A stretch of DNA of 64,000 bases from Novosphingobium sp. 17-62-19. Lineage in GTDB: Bacteria > Pseudomonadota > Alphaproteobacteria > Sphingomonadales > Sphingomonadaceae. Both the position numbers and the translations under genes were made by a program. Of this stretch, positions 52,451 to 61,607 are shown in pieces. Numbering within the stretch: position 1 is the first letter of the stretch; every line of letters starts with the position of its first letter. The notes beneath the pieces are model-generated. The model saw only the letters and a program-made list of their open reading frames with translations. It had not been told where the DNA came from and did not search any database. The stretch covers positions 1-64,000 of the forward strand of contig NZ_NCII01000013.1 of assembly GCF_002256775.1 (NCBI RefSeq), in the 5' to 3' direction.

Positions 52451-53818
52451 CTACCGGCGGCAGGCAACAAACGGCAAATCGTCGGGAAGTCCGGCAAAAA
52501 TGGCGATTTTCGTATTCGGGGCAGGCGCAATCCGCCCCTGTGTGGCGGCAATCGCCTCACGCATGATTGTCCAGGCAATGCCCCGGCCATAGCAGACGTG
52601 CGGCCCTTGCAGCGGACCTGAGGTGATGTACGGGCGCGCCGGATCGGGATTGAACTGCCCCGGCTGCGCAAAGGCTGCCGGATCGCGTGAAGCCGGGTCC
52701 ATCAGCACGACCACGCGGTCCCCTGCCTTCAGGTCAACCCCGCGCCACTGGCAATCGGTCCGTACGGTGCGGGTCAGACGGCTGCTGACCGCCAGGCGCA
52801 GCATTTCGTTCACGGTCGCATCGTGGTCTTTCAGGCTGATGTTACGGTCGGCCAGACGGGCGACCAGATTGTCCCATGTGATCCCTGCTGCGGCTCCTAC
52901 GGGCGAGGCGGCGAACGCGGCGATTTCAGAAAGCGATTTGCCAACGATCAGCACCAGCGCGCCGATCAGTTCGAACAGTACGCTGCGCGCCTGAAGATTA
53001 TAGTCGGCAACGTCTGAGAATTGCGGTTTGACGGCCACCAGTGCGCTCAACAGGCTGTCTTCGGGCGCGGATTCTGGCGCGGCCAGTGCCTTTTCAATCG
53101 CTGCCAGTGCAGGCGCTGCGGTGTGCCGGGTCAGCCCTTGCAGCGCCGACGGGCTGTTCACCACGGTTCCAAACACGTGGCCAAACAATGGCTGCAACAT
53201 GACCAGCATGGAAACGGAATCGCCCAGTTCGTCCTTGAAGCGCAGCCATGGGCCGGGGCGCATAACATTGCGCCATATCACGATCATTTTGACAAGCCCC
53301 GGCACCTTTTCCGGGGCTGGCACCCCGATAATCCGCCGCGCCATGCGATATGCGATCAGGAAAGCATATTCGCGCGCGAAGTTCACAGCCTCGCCGGTGC
53401 TCGCCCGGCGCTGCAACACATCAAGTATCGCGTCTGCTTCCTCGCGCGCTATCGCGCCGATCCAGTCGCGAAAGCCGGGGGCCATGTTGGGGGGCTCACC
53501 CGATGCGGGCGCATTTCGCCGCGCATCCAGCCAAGCTTGCGCAGCGTGGAGTTGGCGCAGCCGCACGCGCCGTGCCGCATCGTCCTCCCCCACCAGATAG
53601 CGCGTTCCGGGCAGGACCTGCTCCAGCAGCTCATCATAATGCCGCAGCGAGAACACAGGTTCCTCGCTCAGCACCCCGGACACCACATCGTGGCGCGCAG
53701 CCACGAAGACGCGGACGTCGGAGGCATCATCTTCCAGTGCCGCAAAACGCTCAAGCGGTGGCGCAGCGGGATCGAGCAGGCGCTGACCAAGGGCTGCCAG
53801 ATCCGCCTCTGCGCTCAT
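52451..53818 (-). CDS. Cytochrome P450, atypical I-helix
   Basis: About 455 residues from ATG 53818, whose ATGA overlaps the stop of the cyclase-like gene. P450 marks: ExxR in VNEMLRLAV, the following RTVRTD strand, DPASRDPAAF, FNPDPARPY, and the heme-thiolate loop QGPHVCYGRGIA with Cys at ~409 (GPHxCxG). I do not see the usual I-helix acid-threonine pair; the region before ExxR has ELIGALVLIVGKSLSEIAAF. P450s without that pair often use peroxides or isomerise hydroperoxides. Standing before a peroxidase gene, this suggests a peroxide-dependent oxidation pair; that is inference. Confidence 0.85.
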   Translation of the reverse strand: MSAEADLAALGQRLLDPAAPPLERFAALEDDASDVRVFVAARHDVVSGVLSEEPVFSLRHYDELLEQVLPGTRYLVGEDDAARRVRLRQLHAAQAWLDARRNAPASGEPPNMAPGFRDWIGAIAREEADAILDVLQRRASTGEAVNFAREYAFLIAYRMARRIIGVPAPEKVPGLVKMIVIWRNVMRPGPWLRFKDELGDSVSMLVMLQPLFGHVFGTVVNSPSALQGLTRHTAAPALAAIEKALAAPESAPEDSLLSALVAVKPQFSDVADYNLQARSVLFELIGALVLIVGKSLSEIAAFAASPVGAAAGITWDNLVARLADRNISLKDHDATVNEMLRLAVSSRLTRTVRTDCQWRGVDLKAGDRVVVLMDPASRDPAAFAQPGQFNPDPARPYITSGPLQGPHVCYGRGIAWTIMREAIAATQGRIAPAPNTKIAIFAGLPDDLPFVACRR

Positions 53819-56800
53819 TGCCAAAGAGTCTCCATCCGACGTTGCAGTACGACAAGGCCCAGTTCGGTCACGCGCGAATACAGCGCTTCATCCACATCCC
53901 CAGCGACTCCAACCCGCACGCTCACCTCAGCGCACAAAACGCGCGCGTGCAACTCATGCACCACGTCTTCGCAATCGCGCGCATGGCCCAGCGCCAATGC
54001 GGCAAGCTTCGTCGCTTCCACAGCCTCGCCCTTTGCCAGCGAAAGCCGCGCCCGCGCCTCGTGCAGGTAGTATGTCGCCGACGTGCGGACCTTGCGGAAA
54101 TTGCCTCGTTCGACTGACTGCGAAAGAATGCTTGCGGCCTCATCCAGCAGGCCAAGTTCGATCAGGCACAAGGCCAGCCAACTGGCGCAGGCCGGTTCAA
54201 AGCCAACGAAATTGTGGTGCAGGCAATCGGCATAGGCACGCCGCAGTATAGGCAGTGCCCTGTCACAATTGCCGCCACGATAGTGCAGGTAGCCTTGCGC
54301 CAGTTGTGCCAACATGCGCGAATAGGCATGGCCATACCGGCGCGAGAGGTTGAGCGCTTCTGCGACCCAGACACGCGCTTTGGCAGTCTGGCCAAGATCG
54401 ACCAGATACCAAGCGCCGAACGCGCGCGCCAGCACGTGCGGGATGACGACCACGGCACCGAACGTTTCGCCGCGCAGCCCATCGGCCAGACGATTGCCAA
54501 GCCGTTCAATCCGCGTAACTGCCTCTGTCGGATCGCCCATCGAAAAGGCAAGGTAGGCCGCCACAAGATCCGCATAAGTGCGACGCGGCAGGCTGTCGTG
54601 CGCGTCCAGATCGGTTTCAGCCTGCGTCAGCCAGGCACGCCCACGCACTGGCGCACCGTCGATCCAGTCGAGCAGGGCCATGTTGATCCGTGCCACAGTG
54701 CGCAAGCTTGACCCCAGATCGACACGCCCTTCGGCCACAGCCTGAATATCATCGCGCAACACCTGTTCGAGCGAAAGCTGTTGCAGGGTATCGGCGGCCA
54801 GCAAGGCAAATCGGGCGCGTTCGAACGCTGCCTGCGTGGCAGGCAGGTATGCGGCCACGGCGCAGGCGCGTTCGTGCAACTGGCGCACGGAATCGATTGC
54901 CGCCAGCGAAAGCGCTTCGACACAGGCCTCCCACAGATGCCCCATGGCTTCGGTGTAGAGGCCCGCCTTTTCGGCATGGTTGGCAAGCTCGGCGTGGCTG
55001 GCCATTTCATCGCCCGCAGTGCCGCGCGCGGCTGCTTCAGCCTTGGCTTGCTTGAGCATGTCCAGCGCGCTTGCGTGCATGGCGGTGCGCCTCCGCCGTG
55101 CCATGGCGCGGTAGGCTGCTTCCTGCACCAATTGGTGGGTAAAGCGCGCCTGGCCGGTCCCGGAAAACTCGATCACCCGTGCGTCGATCAATCGTGAGAC
55201 TGCTGCTGACGGGTTGCGGCACACCAGCGCGGCCCCCCGTTGCAAGCGGTTCATCGGAAAGGCAGGGCCAAGCGCCGCGCAGAACTGGCAAAGCTTGCCT
55301 GCGTCTGCATCCAGTGTCGCCAGACGGGCCGCCAGCAAGGAATCAAGCCGTGCCGGAAGCGGTGCGGCACTCATCGGGTCGGTGTTGTCAGCAGCAACAG
55401 CCGCTGCACCAGATTCGCTGTGCAGTATCACCGCGAATTCTTGCAACGCCAGCGGAAGGCCTGCTGCCCGTTCGATCACATGGTCGATCACGCTATCATC
55501 AATCGGGGCAAGGCGATGTATAAGGGAGACCAGCGTGCGCGCAGCGCTCTGTGAAAGCGAATCCAGTCGCAACAGCGTGGTGCACATGCCTTCGATGCGT
55601 GGTGCAGCTTCCGGGCGGCCTGCCACAATCATGGCGATCCGCCCGCCTCTGGCAATGGTGGCAAGCACGGTCAACGTCTCGCTATCGAGATAGTGCGCGT
55701 CGTCCACCAGCAGTACCAGCCGCATATGCGCGGCGGCCAGTTCCACGATGCGCACCATTGTGCCTGCCGCAATGCGGCTGCGGTCGCCCGGAGGAAGATG
55801 CGCCAGCCACCCCGGTTCGTTTGACGTAAGCCCTTCAAGGCACGCCGTTTCATTGGCTGAAAGCTGGGCAGCCGCAGCCGCAGCCGGATCGGGCGTGAAG
55901 GGGTGCAAAAGATCGATCAAATGGCGCAGCGTTCCGCCAAGGCATCCGAACGGCACCGCTGCCAGCAGGGCATTGCCGCGCACTGCCGCAAAGGTGGTGC
56001 CAAAGCCTGCCGCAAGGCGCGATGCTTCAAGCAGCAGGCGGCTCTTGCCCATGCCTGCCTCGCCGATGATGGCCAGTGATCCATGCTGCCCGCTGGCAAG
56101 CCCGCCCACCAACTGGCGCACCTGTTCCAGTTCGGCATCGCGGCCGATCACCGGGTATGTGGCATTACCTTTCACCGTCACCCGGTCACTGCCGAGGAAA
56201 TCGACCGACAGCAGCTCGAACACCGCCTCGCCACGCCCTTCCGGGCTCTCGCTGCCACCGCTTTCCACACTTCCGGCGGGGCGCAATTCGCAGGGTTCCG
56301 CGATCAGCGAAGCGACGGTGGCGGAAATGGCGACACTACCGGGCGGTGCCATTTTCTCGATCTGCCCGGCCACGTGGGCAGAATGGCCAACCACGTCGAG
56401 GATCGATCCGAAATCATTGTCCTGCCGCCGCAGCAGGATCGGCCCCGCGTGCAGTCCCACGCGCACTTGCGGTGCCGGCAGAAAACCAAGCGCCCCGCTC
56501 TTCATCTTTTCACCGATGCGCAGCGCTGCCAGCGCGCCCCGCAGTGCGTGGTCCTCGGCTGCGGGCTGGACGCCGAACACCGCCATCACCCCGTCACCCT
56601 GAATGCGCACCACCAGCCCGCCAAATTCATGGATAGCCTGCTGGATAAGCGCGAGCGAACTGTCGAGCAGATCGCGCCCATCTTCTGGATCAAGCGCCCG
56701 GAGCAGGCGCGTGGAACCGACAATATCTGCAAACAGGATCGTGACGAAGCGGATCGAATCGACATCGCCCGACAAGCTTTCAGGAAGCGCAACCGGTCCG

Positions 56801-56871
56801 CCCGTGCCTTTCGCTGCGTTCCCCGCGATTTCAGCCCCTGCAACACGCACGATTTGCTTTTGCGCCCCCAT
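53815..56871 (-). CDS. Cyclase-homology domain / AAA-ATPase / TPR signalling protein
   Basis: 1,018 residues from ATG 56871. Residues ~40-190 form a class III cyclase-homology domain with both metal-binding Asp (FADIVGSTR, Asp49; QGDGVMAVFG, Asp93). The usual Asn and Arg that hold the substrate transition state are replaced (DVVGHSAHVAGQ: His166, Gln170), so cyclase activity is doubtful. A STAND/AAA ATPase follows (Walker A GEAGMGKS at ~270-277; Walker B VLLVDDAHYLD), then a long TPR-like helical region to the end. Such proteins are usually large cytosolic sensors or regulators. Its stop overlaps the P450 start, so it probably controls or senses the P450/DyP activity. Whether it makes cAMP is not shown. 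Confidence 0.87.
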   Translation of the reverse strand: MGAQKQIVRVAGAEIAGNAAKGTGGPVALPESLSGDVDSIRFVTILFADIVGSTRLLRALDPEDGRDLLDSSLALIQQAIHEFGGLVVRIQGDGVMAVFGVQPAAEDHALRGALAALRIGEKMKSGALGFLPAPQVRVGLHAGPILLRRQDNDFGSILDVVGHSAHVAGQIEKMAPPGSVAISATVASLIAEPCELRPAGSVESGGSESPEGRGEAVFELLSVDFLGSDRVTVKGNATYPVIGRDAELEQVRQLVGGLASGQHGSLAIIGEAGMGKSRLLLEASRLAAGFGTTFAAVRGNALLAAVPFGCLGGTLRHLIDLLHPFTPDPAAAAAAQLSANETACLEGLTSNEPGWLAHLPPGDRSRIAAGTMVRIVELAAAHMRLVLLVDDAHYLDSETLTVLATIARGGRIAMIVAGRPEAAPRIEGMCTTLLRLDSLSQSAARTLVSLIHRLAPIDDSVIDHVIERAAGLPLALQEFAVILHSESGAAAVAADNTDPMSAAPLPARLDSLLAARLATLDADAGKLCQFCAALGPAFPMNRLQRGAALVCRNPSAAVSRLIDARVIEFSGTGQARFTHQLVQEAAYRAMARRRRTAMHASALDMLKQAKAEAAARGTAGDEMASHAELANHAEKAGLYTEAMGHLWEACVEALSLAAIDSVRQLHERACAVAAYLPATQAAFERARFALLAADTLQQLSLEQVLRDDIQAVAEGRVDLGSSLRTVARINMALLDWIDGAPVRGRAWLTQAETDLDAHDSLPRRTYADLVAAYLAFSMGDPTEAVTRIERLGNRLADGLRGETFGAVVVIPHVLARAFGAWYLVDLGQTAKARVWVAEALNLSRRYGHAYSRMLAQLAQGYLHYRGGNCDRALPILRRAYADCLHHNFVGFEPACASWLALCLIELGLLDEAASILSQSVERGNFRKVRTSATYYLHEARARLSLAKGEAVEATKLAALALGHARDCEDVVHELHARVLCAEVSVRVGVAGDVDEALYSRVTELGLVVLQRRMETLWQ

Positions 56872-57007
56872 ACCGGGTGCGGCGAATCCTGCGGCGTGCC
56901 CCCCGGCATTTCCACGTATTCAGGTTGCAGCCATATTCGCAATGAAAATTCGTGACACATTGGGCCACCAACCAGTCTGTGACGAAGGGACTGGCCGTCA
57001 AGCATCG

Positions 57008-57445
57008 TCAAATCAGGCCGATGATGTCATGCCCGTGGGCCATTCCTGTCCTTTCGGACATGTTTTGCAACCGTGCACGGGTAAAGCCATCGCGGCTCAG
57101 TGTCAGCGGCCTGCCATCCAGATGAAAGCCCTGCAAAGGCAGCCCATCGCGCGATACGCGGATCGACCATCCCCAGCGGCGGCGGCGCGATGCCATGGCC
57201 ATGAAGGCGTCGCACTGCACCATGATGCACGGCGCGCGCAATTCATCACGCGGCGAAAGCAGGCGCTGGACATCGGCATGGTCAATGCTGAAGCGGGCAA
57301 CATCGCACGCATCCTCACGCGGGACGGACGTGGCCCCTACCGGCGTTACGATCGATACAGACGGACGCAGGACAGCTTCGCCCAAGCGCTTGAATTCTAT
57401 GTCGATCGGACCGGGGCCGGCTTTCCAGATCAGGTAACGGTGCAT
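57008..57445 (-). CDS. Hypothetical protein at the head of the cyclase-like/P450/DyP operon
   Basis: 145 residues from ATG 57445. It is coding by codon usage (strong G/C at third positions) and starts MHRYLIWKAGPGPIDIEFKR, then RPSVSIVTPVG, a central RDELRAPCIMVQCDAFMAMA and GWSIRVSRDGLPLQGFHLDG. No family is recognised, and no signal peptide or membrane helix is seen. It is 136 bp upstream of the cyclase-like gene on the same strand and divergent from the Crp-family regulator. Confidence 0.6.
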   Translation of the reverse strand: MHRYLIWKAGPGPIDIEFKRLGEAVLRPSVSIVTPVGATSVPREDACDVARFSIDHADVQRLLSPRDELRAPCIMVQCDAFMAMASRRRRWGWSIRVSRDGLPLQGFHLDGRPLTLSRDGFTRARLQNMSERTGMAHGHDIIGLI

Positions 57446-57613
57446 GGCCTCGGCGGTCAGAGGCGCGAAGTTTGGCTACGCGCGGTATTTCAGGGCCTTG
57501 CACAATACCGCCCACGGCTCTGTGCCGACGTTGCCCAGCGCACCACCCACTTGTGATTCTCGGCACATTCGATAAGTCCCTACGAGGAAATGACACGGAA
57601 ACGGACCTGAACT

Positions 57614-58282
57614 GTGCCAATATCGTATCTGACAGTTCCGGGTGATGTGCGCGAAGTACTTGCGCGCAATGGTCGCCAGTTGCGCGTGCGCAAGGGCCAT
57701 GTCCTGCTTGCGGTCGGCCTGCCGGCAAACGATGTCTACCTTGTGATCGAAGGCAGCGTCAGTGTCTCGCTCGTTTCAGCACAAGGGCGCGAAACGGTGC
57801 TGCGTCTGATCGAGCAGGGAGAGATGTTTGGCGAACTGGCCGCAATCGACGGGCAACCGCGCTCTGCTGATGTGGTGGCGGTGGAAAACAGCACTCTGCT
57901 GGTCATCCCCGGTGCCACCTTTGTCAGCCTGATCGAGAAGGAGCCGGTGCTGTCGCTGTGGCTGGCACGCTATCTTGCGCATCAGGTCCGCTACCTCACG
58001 AACCGCATTTATGAACTGTCCACGATGGGCGTCGGCCCGCGTCTTCAGGCTGAACTGCTGCGCCTTGCCGGAGACCCCGCGCCTGACGGTTCGGGCTGCA
58101 TAACCCGCATCCCCACCCAGGCAGAGCTTGCCGCGCGTATCGGCACCAACCGCGAGACAGTGACCCGCGAATTCGCCCTGCTTGTGCGCGAAGGCCTGCT
58201 GGTAAAGGAAGGGCGGCGCATCATGGTCCCGTCGGTCGCGCGGCTGGCGGACCGGTTGCACCGCTATTCGCAAACCGCCTGA
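57614..58282 (+). CDS. Crp/Fnr-family transcription regulator
   Basis: 222 residues from GTG 57614. The N-terminal cyclic-nucleotide-binding beta-roll (~10-125) has VYLVIEGSVSVSL, RLIEQGEMFGELAAIDGQPRS (the FGE..l.....R phosphate-binding-cassette pattern) and ADVVAVENSTLLVI. A C-terminal winged helix holds IPTQAELAARIGTNRETVTR. The FGELAAIDGQPRS signature with Arg suggests it can bind cAMP or cGMP. It lies head-to-head with the cyclase-like operon, which makes it a candidate regulator of that operon. mtgA follows it by ~50 bp. Confidence 0.88.
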   Translation: MPISYLTVPGDVREVLARNGRQLRVRKGHVLLAVGLPANDVYLVIEGSVSVSLVSAQGRETVLRLIEQGEMFGELAAIDGQPRSADVVAVENSTLLVIPGATFVSLIEKEPVLSLWLARYLAHQVRYLTNRIYELSTMGVGPRLQAELLRLAGDPAPDGSGCITRIPTQAELAARIGTNRETVTREFALLVREGLLVKEGRRIMVPSVARLADRLHRYSQTA

Positions 58283-58334
58283 GCTTTTTAAGCGATTGCC
58301 ACAGCCACAGGTTGCCGGATAACTTCGGGGCCTG

Positions 58335-59057
58335 ATGCTCGAAGAACTCAAGAACCCCCGCCAGCCCGCATCGCGCGCGCGCCGTCCAGCAAGCCGCTTT
58401 GGCTGGCTGCTCGCCCGGCTCGTCGCCGCATTCCTGTTCATCTCGGTCGCGCAAGTGGTGATCTACAAGGTCGTGCCAGTGCCCACCACGCTGACCATGC
58501 TGATGGACGAGCACCCGGTGACCAAGGACTGGACCCCGCTGGACGACATTGACCGCGATATGGTCGATGCGGTGATTTCCGGGGAGGACGGAAAGTTCTG
58601 CCTGCACAATGGCTTCGATCAGGAAGCGATGATGCAAGCCTTCAAGCGCAACCAGAAGGGCGGACGCATCAGGGGTGGCTCCACGATCAGCCAGCAGACC
58701 GCCAAGAACGTGTTCCTGTGGCAGGGTGGCGGTTATTTCCGCAAAGGGCTTGAGGCCTGGTACACCGTCCTGATCGAAACGATCTGGGGCAAGCGCCGGA
58801 TCATGGAAGTCTACCTCAACGTCGCCGAAACCGGCATCGGCACCTATGGCGTGGAAGCAGGCGCCCAGCGTTACTACGGCAAGAGCGCCCGCAAGCTGAG
58901 CGCCGTCGAAGCCGCCCGCATCGCCGCCGTGCTCCCGCTCCCCAAAGAACGCGAAGTCAACGGCGCAGGCGGCTTCACCCGCCGCCACGGCAATTCCATC
59001 GCGCGCCGCGTGGGCGTGGTAAAGCGCGATGGCCTCGACGCCTGCGTTTATCGCTGA
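58335..59057 (+). CDS. mtgA: Monofunctional peptidoglycan transglycosylase MtgA
   Basis: 240 residues. A GT51 glycosyltransferase that polymerises lipid II into glycan strands at the inner membrane. One N-terminal membrane helix (~22-43), then VDAVISGEDGKF with the catalytic Glu at ~84, HNGFD, GGSTISQQTAKNVFLW, KRRIMEVYLNVAETG and GTYGVEAGAQRYYGKSA. Length and motifs match MtgA with no penicillin-binding transpeptidase domain. Confidence 0.95.
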   Translation: MLEELKNPRQPASRARRPASRFGWLLARLVAAFLFISVAQVVIYKVVPVPTTLTMLMDEHPVTKDWTPLDDIDRDMVDAVISGEDGKFCLHNGFDQEAMMQAFKRNQKGGRIRGGSTISQQTAKNVFLWQGGGYFRKGLEAWYTVLIETIWGKRRIMEVYLNVAETGIGTYGVEAGAQRYYGKSARKLSAVEAARIAAVLPLPKEREVNGAGGFTRRHGNSIARRVGVVKRDGLDACVYR

Positions 59058-59086
59058 GGTTTCTGCCAGCAAAACACGCACAAAAA

Positions 59087-59114
59087 AGCGCGGGAGAGTT
59101 TCCCCTCCCGCGCT
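59087..59114 (-). terminator. Terminator for the TonB-dependent receptor gene (possibly bidirectional)
   Basis: AGCGCGGGAG (59087-59096) and CTCCCGCGCT (59105-59114) form a perfect 10-bp stem with an 8-base loop. Read on the minus strand it is followed by six T (complement of 59082-59087), an ideal intrinsic terminator 27 bases after the receptor stop. On the plus strand the tail (GATTTG) is weak, so it may also end mtgA. Confidence 0.85.
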
Positions 59115-59141
59115 GATTTGTGTTCAGCGTTCGGTCTGAGA

Positions 59142-61607
59142 TTAGAAGCCGATGCTGATGGTGCCGATGACCGTGCGCGGAGCGCCGATCTGCGCAAATG
59201 GTGCGCTGTTTGTCGCCGTTGCCGTGCCGCTGAAGCCGCCGACATAAACTTCGTCGAACACGTTCGAAACGTTCAGCTGGAAGAACGTCTTGTCGTTCAG
59301 GCCCAGGAACTCAAGGCTGACCTTGGCGTCAATGTCGACCAGCGTGTAGGCAGGGGTCTTGTTCGGATAGAGAACCACGCCCGCGTTCGAGACGAGCGGC
59401 AGGTTCTGATCGTTCACAAAACGCGGACCAGTACGCTTGGCTTGGATGCCAAGCGAAACGGGGCCGAGATCACCCTGAGCGCGTGCGCCGAAGGTATAGA
59501 CCGGAGCACCGCCTTCACGCTTGCCAGCGGTTTGGGCGAAGACGGGCGTGGTTACACCGCCAACCGTCGTTTCATTGATGATCACGTCGTTCTTGATCTT
59601 CGATTTCAGGTAAGAACCGAAGACATAGAGGCTGAGCTCATCAATCGGCATGTACGAAACCGAGCCGTCGATGCCGTACTTGTCCACGCGACCAAGGTTG
59701 CGATAGATCGTGGCATCAAGGTCGATGTCGAACGCCGAAGCCAGACGGTTGTTGTAGATCGTGTACCAGCCCGAAGCTTGTGCCTGTACCCGGCCCGAAC
59801 GGACGCGGAAGCCCAGATCGAAGTTGTGCGTGGTTTCTGGATCTGGCTTGGCTTCTGCGCGGTCGGGCGCATAGAAGAACGACTGATACAGGTTGTCGGT
59901 GCCCGGAACCTGCAGTCCTTGCGAATAGTTACCGAACACGCTTGCGTCGCCGCCAACACGATAGGTGAAGCCCAGGTTCGGCAGCAGCTTGTTGTAGTTG
60001 AAGACGCGCTGCTGCGGACCCTGGAACGTCGTGCTCTTGGAGTATGCGGTGTTGGCTGCATCGGTACCGAAGCACGAAACGTTGCCGGTGACCGAGGTGA
60101 CAAAGCAGTTGTTGGTCAGGTTGCGGCGGAAGAACGGCGAACGCAGACCGGCAGTGACGGTCAGGTCGTTGAAAGTCCCGCGATATTCACCCGAAACCTG
60201 ATGCAGGATCGCATAGGACAGACGATCGCGCTTTTGCAGCGGCGTGCCGTCCTGGCCGATCAGGGCATTGTCGACGGGGAAAGGCTCGGCACCGAAGCCG
60301 TTCAGCGCGAGCAAACCGGTTTCGCCGGTCTGGCGGTGACGACCGCGGTCGTACGAATAAGACACGCGAACCGTGTTGTTTTCGTCGATGTCATAACGCA
60401 GCGACGAAATCACGCCGATGCGCCAGGTCTGGGTCTGGCTCGGTGTGTGTACGCGGACCTGATCCAGAATGTCGCCGTCACCGTTGAGATCAACACCGCC
60501 ATAGTACGGGGTCGAACCAATGTAGCCCGTGTAAGATGTGCCAGCCAGCGTATAGACGCCTTCGCGTCCTACCGATGTGCCGCCGCCATTAGCCTTGGTG
60601 TACTGAATGCTCGGATCAACCGTCAGGACAAGGCCGTCAGCCAGCGTGAAGCGGGAGTTCAGGCGGATGTTGCCCGTGTCCGAAGGATTGTAGCGGTATT
60701 CAAAGGCAGAACCGCAGCTGGTGGCCGAATCAGCAACTCCGGTAACACCTGGGGCAACCGTGCAACGCGCAACCGTGTAGTCACGCTCTTCCTTGGTGTC
60801 GGGGAAGCCAGTGTCGAGGCGGACCGAACCGAAGAAGTTGTTGCGGTTCTTGTTGTAGTGACCGGCAAGCGAGATGAAGTCGCCGTTGTCGCCCAGCGGC
60901 TGATAGATGCGGGCGTTGATCTGCTTCTTGTTGATTTCACCGATGCCGCCAAAGATCGTGTCGTTGGTGGCAGAGCTGGCGGCGATGAACGCACGCAGGC
61001 CCGAAGGCGTCAGCACGCCAGTATCGACCATGCCAAAAACGCGCATGAAGTTGAAGCGACCAGCCGAACCCAACATACGGACGCCGAACTCTTCGCCGGG
61101 CTTGCGCGTACGATAGTTCACGGTCGAACCGGTGGCAGCAGCGGTCGGGCTGTCGACGTCGGTCGAGCCGAGATTGACGTTGACCTGCTCGATCAGTTCG
61201 GGGTCAAGCTGCTGGTTCGAATAGAGGGCATAGTTGCCGGTGTCGTTCAGCGGCAGACCGTCGAAGGTCTGCGAAATGCGGCTGCTGTCGAAACCGCGGA
61301 TGGTCAGCGTACCACCGGCCGAACCGAACGGGTCGTTGTTCTGGAAGCTTACGCCCGGAACCAAGTTAATGATGTCGTTGATCGACTGGCCCGGAGCCTG
61401 ACGGCTGATGATCGCCTGATCCAGCACCTGCTTGGCGCGGCTGGTGTCGGGCGTTTCAACGCCAGCAACCGAACGCGTTACCTTGCCCGAAACGATGATG
61501 GTCTCGTCAAAGTCGATCGAGCCGGTCGACTGCGCAAATGCCGAACCCGACAGCGCAGCGCTGCCGATGGCGAAGGTCGACGCGGCGACCAGAAGCTTCA
61601 TTTTCAT
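59142..61607 (-). CDS. TonB-dependent outer-membrane receptor
   Basis: 821 residues. A signal peptide (MKMKLLVAASTFAIGSAAL ... AFAQ) precedes a TonB-box-like DETIIVSG, a plug domain (INDIINLVPGVSFQNNDPFG, TLTIRGFDSSRISQTFDGLP, IEQVNVNLGSTDVDSPTAAA) and a ~22-strand barrel ending in phenylalanine (IGTISIGF). These import siderophores, vitamins, sugars or aromatic breakdown products; the substrate is not evident here. A strong terminator lies downstream and a long AT-rich leader upstream. Confidence 0.94.
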   Translation of the reverse strand: MKMKLLVAASTFAIGSAALSGSAFAQSTGSIDFDETIIVSGKVTRSVAGVETPDTSRAKQVLDQAIISRQAPGQSINDIINLVPGVSFQNNDPFGSAGGTLTIRGFDSSRISQTFDGLPLNDTGNYALYSNQQLDPELIEQVNVNLGSTDVDSPTAAATGSTVNYRTRKPGEEFGVRMLGSAGRFNFMRVFGMVDTGVLTPSGLRAFIAASSATNDTIFGGIGEINKKQINARIYQPLGDNGDFISLAGHYNKNRNNFFGSVRLDTGFPDTKEERDYTVARCTVAPGVTGVADSATSCGSAFEYRYNPSDTGNIRLNSRFTLADGLVLTVDPSIQYTKANGGGTSVGREGVYTLAGTSYTGYIGSTPYYGGVDLNGDGDILDQVRVHTPSQTQTWRIGVISSLRYDIDENNTVRVSYSYDRGRHRQTGETGLLALNGFGAEPFPVDNALIGQDGTPLQKRDRLSYAILHQVSGEYRGTFNDLTVTAGLRSPFFRRNLTNNCFVTSVTGNVSCFGTDAANTAYSKSTTFQGPQQRVFNYNKLLPNLGFTYRVGGDASVFGNYSQGLQVPGTDNLYQSFFYAPDRAEAKPDPETTHNFDLGFRVRSGRVQAQASGWYTIYNNRLASAFDIDLDATIYRNLGRVDKYGIDGSVSYMPIDELSLYVFGSYLKSKIKNDVIINETTVGGVTTPVFAQTAGKREGGAPVYTFGARAQGDLGPVSLGIQAKRTGPRFVNDQNLPLVSNAGVVLYPNKTPAYTLVDIDAKVSLEFLGLNDKTFFQLNVSNVFDEVYVGGFSGTATATNSAPFAQIGAPRTVIGTISIGF

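Noticed and set aside
56603..57556. 317-codon plus-strand open frame over the cyclase-like start and the small unknown gene
   Set aside because: It spans two better-supported minus-strand genes and their gap; codon pattern is that of a mirror frame.
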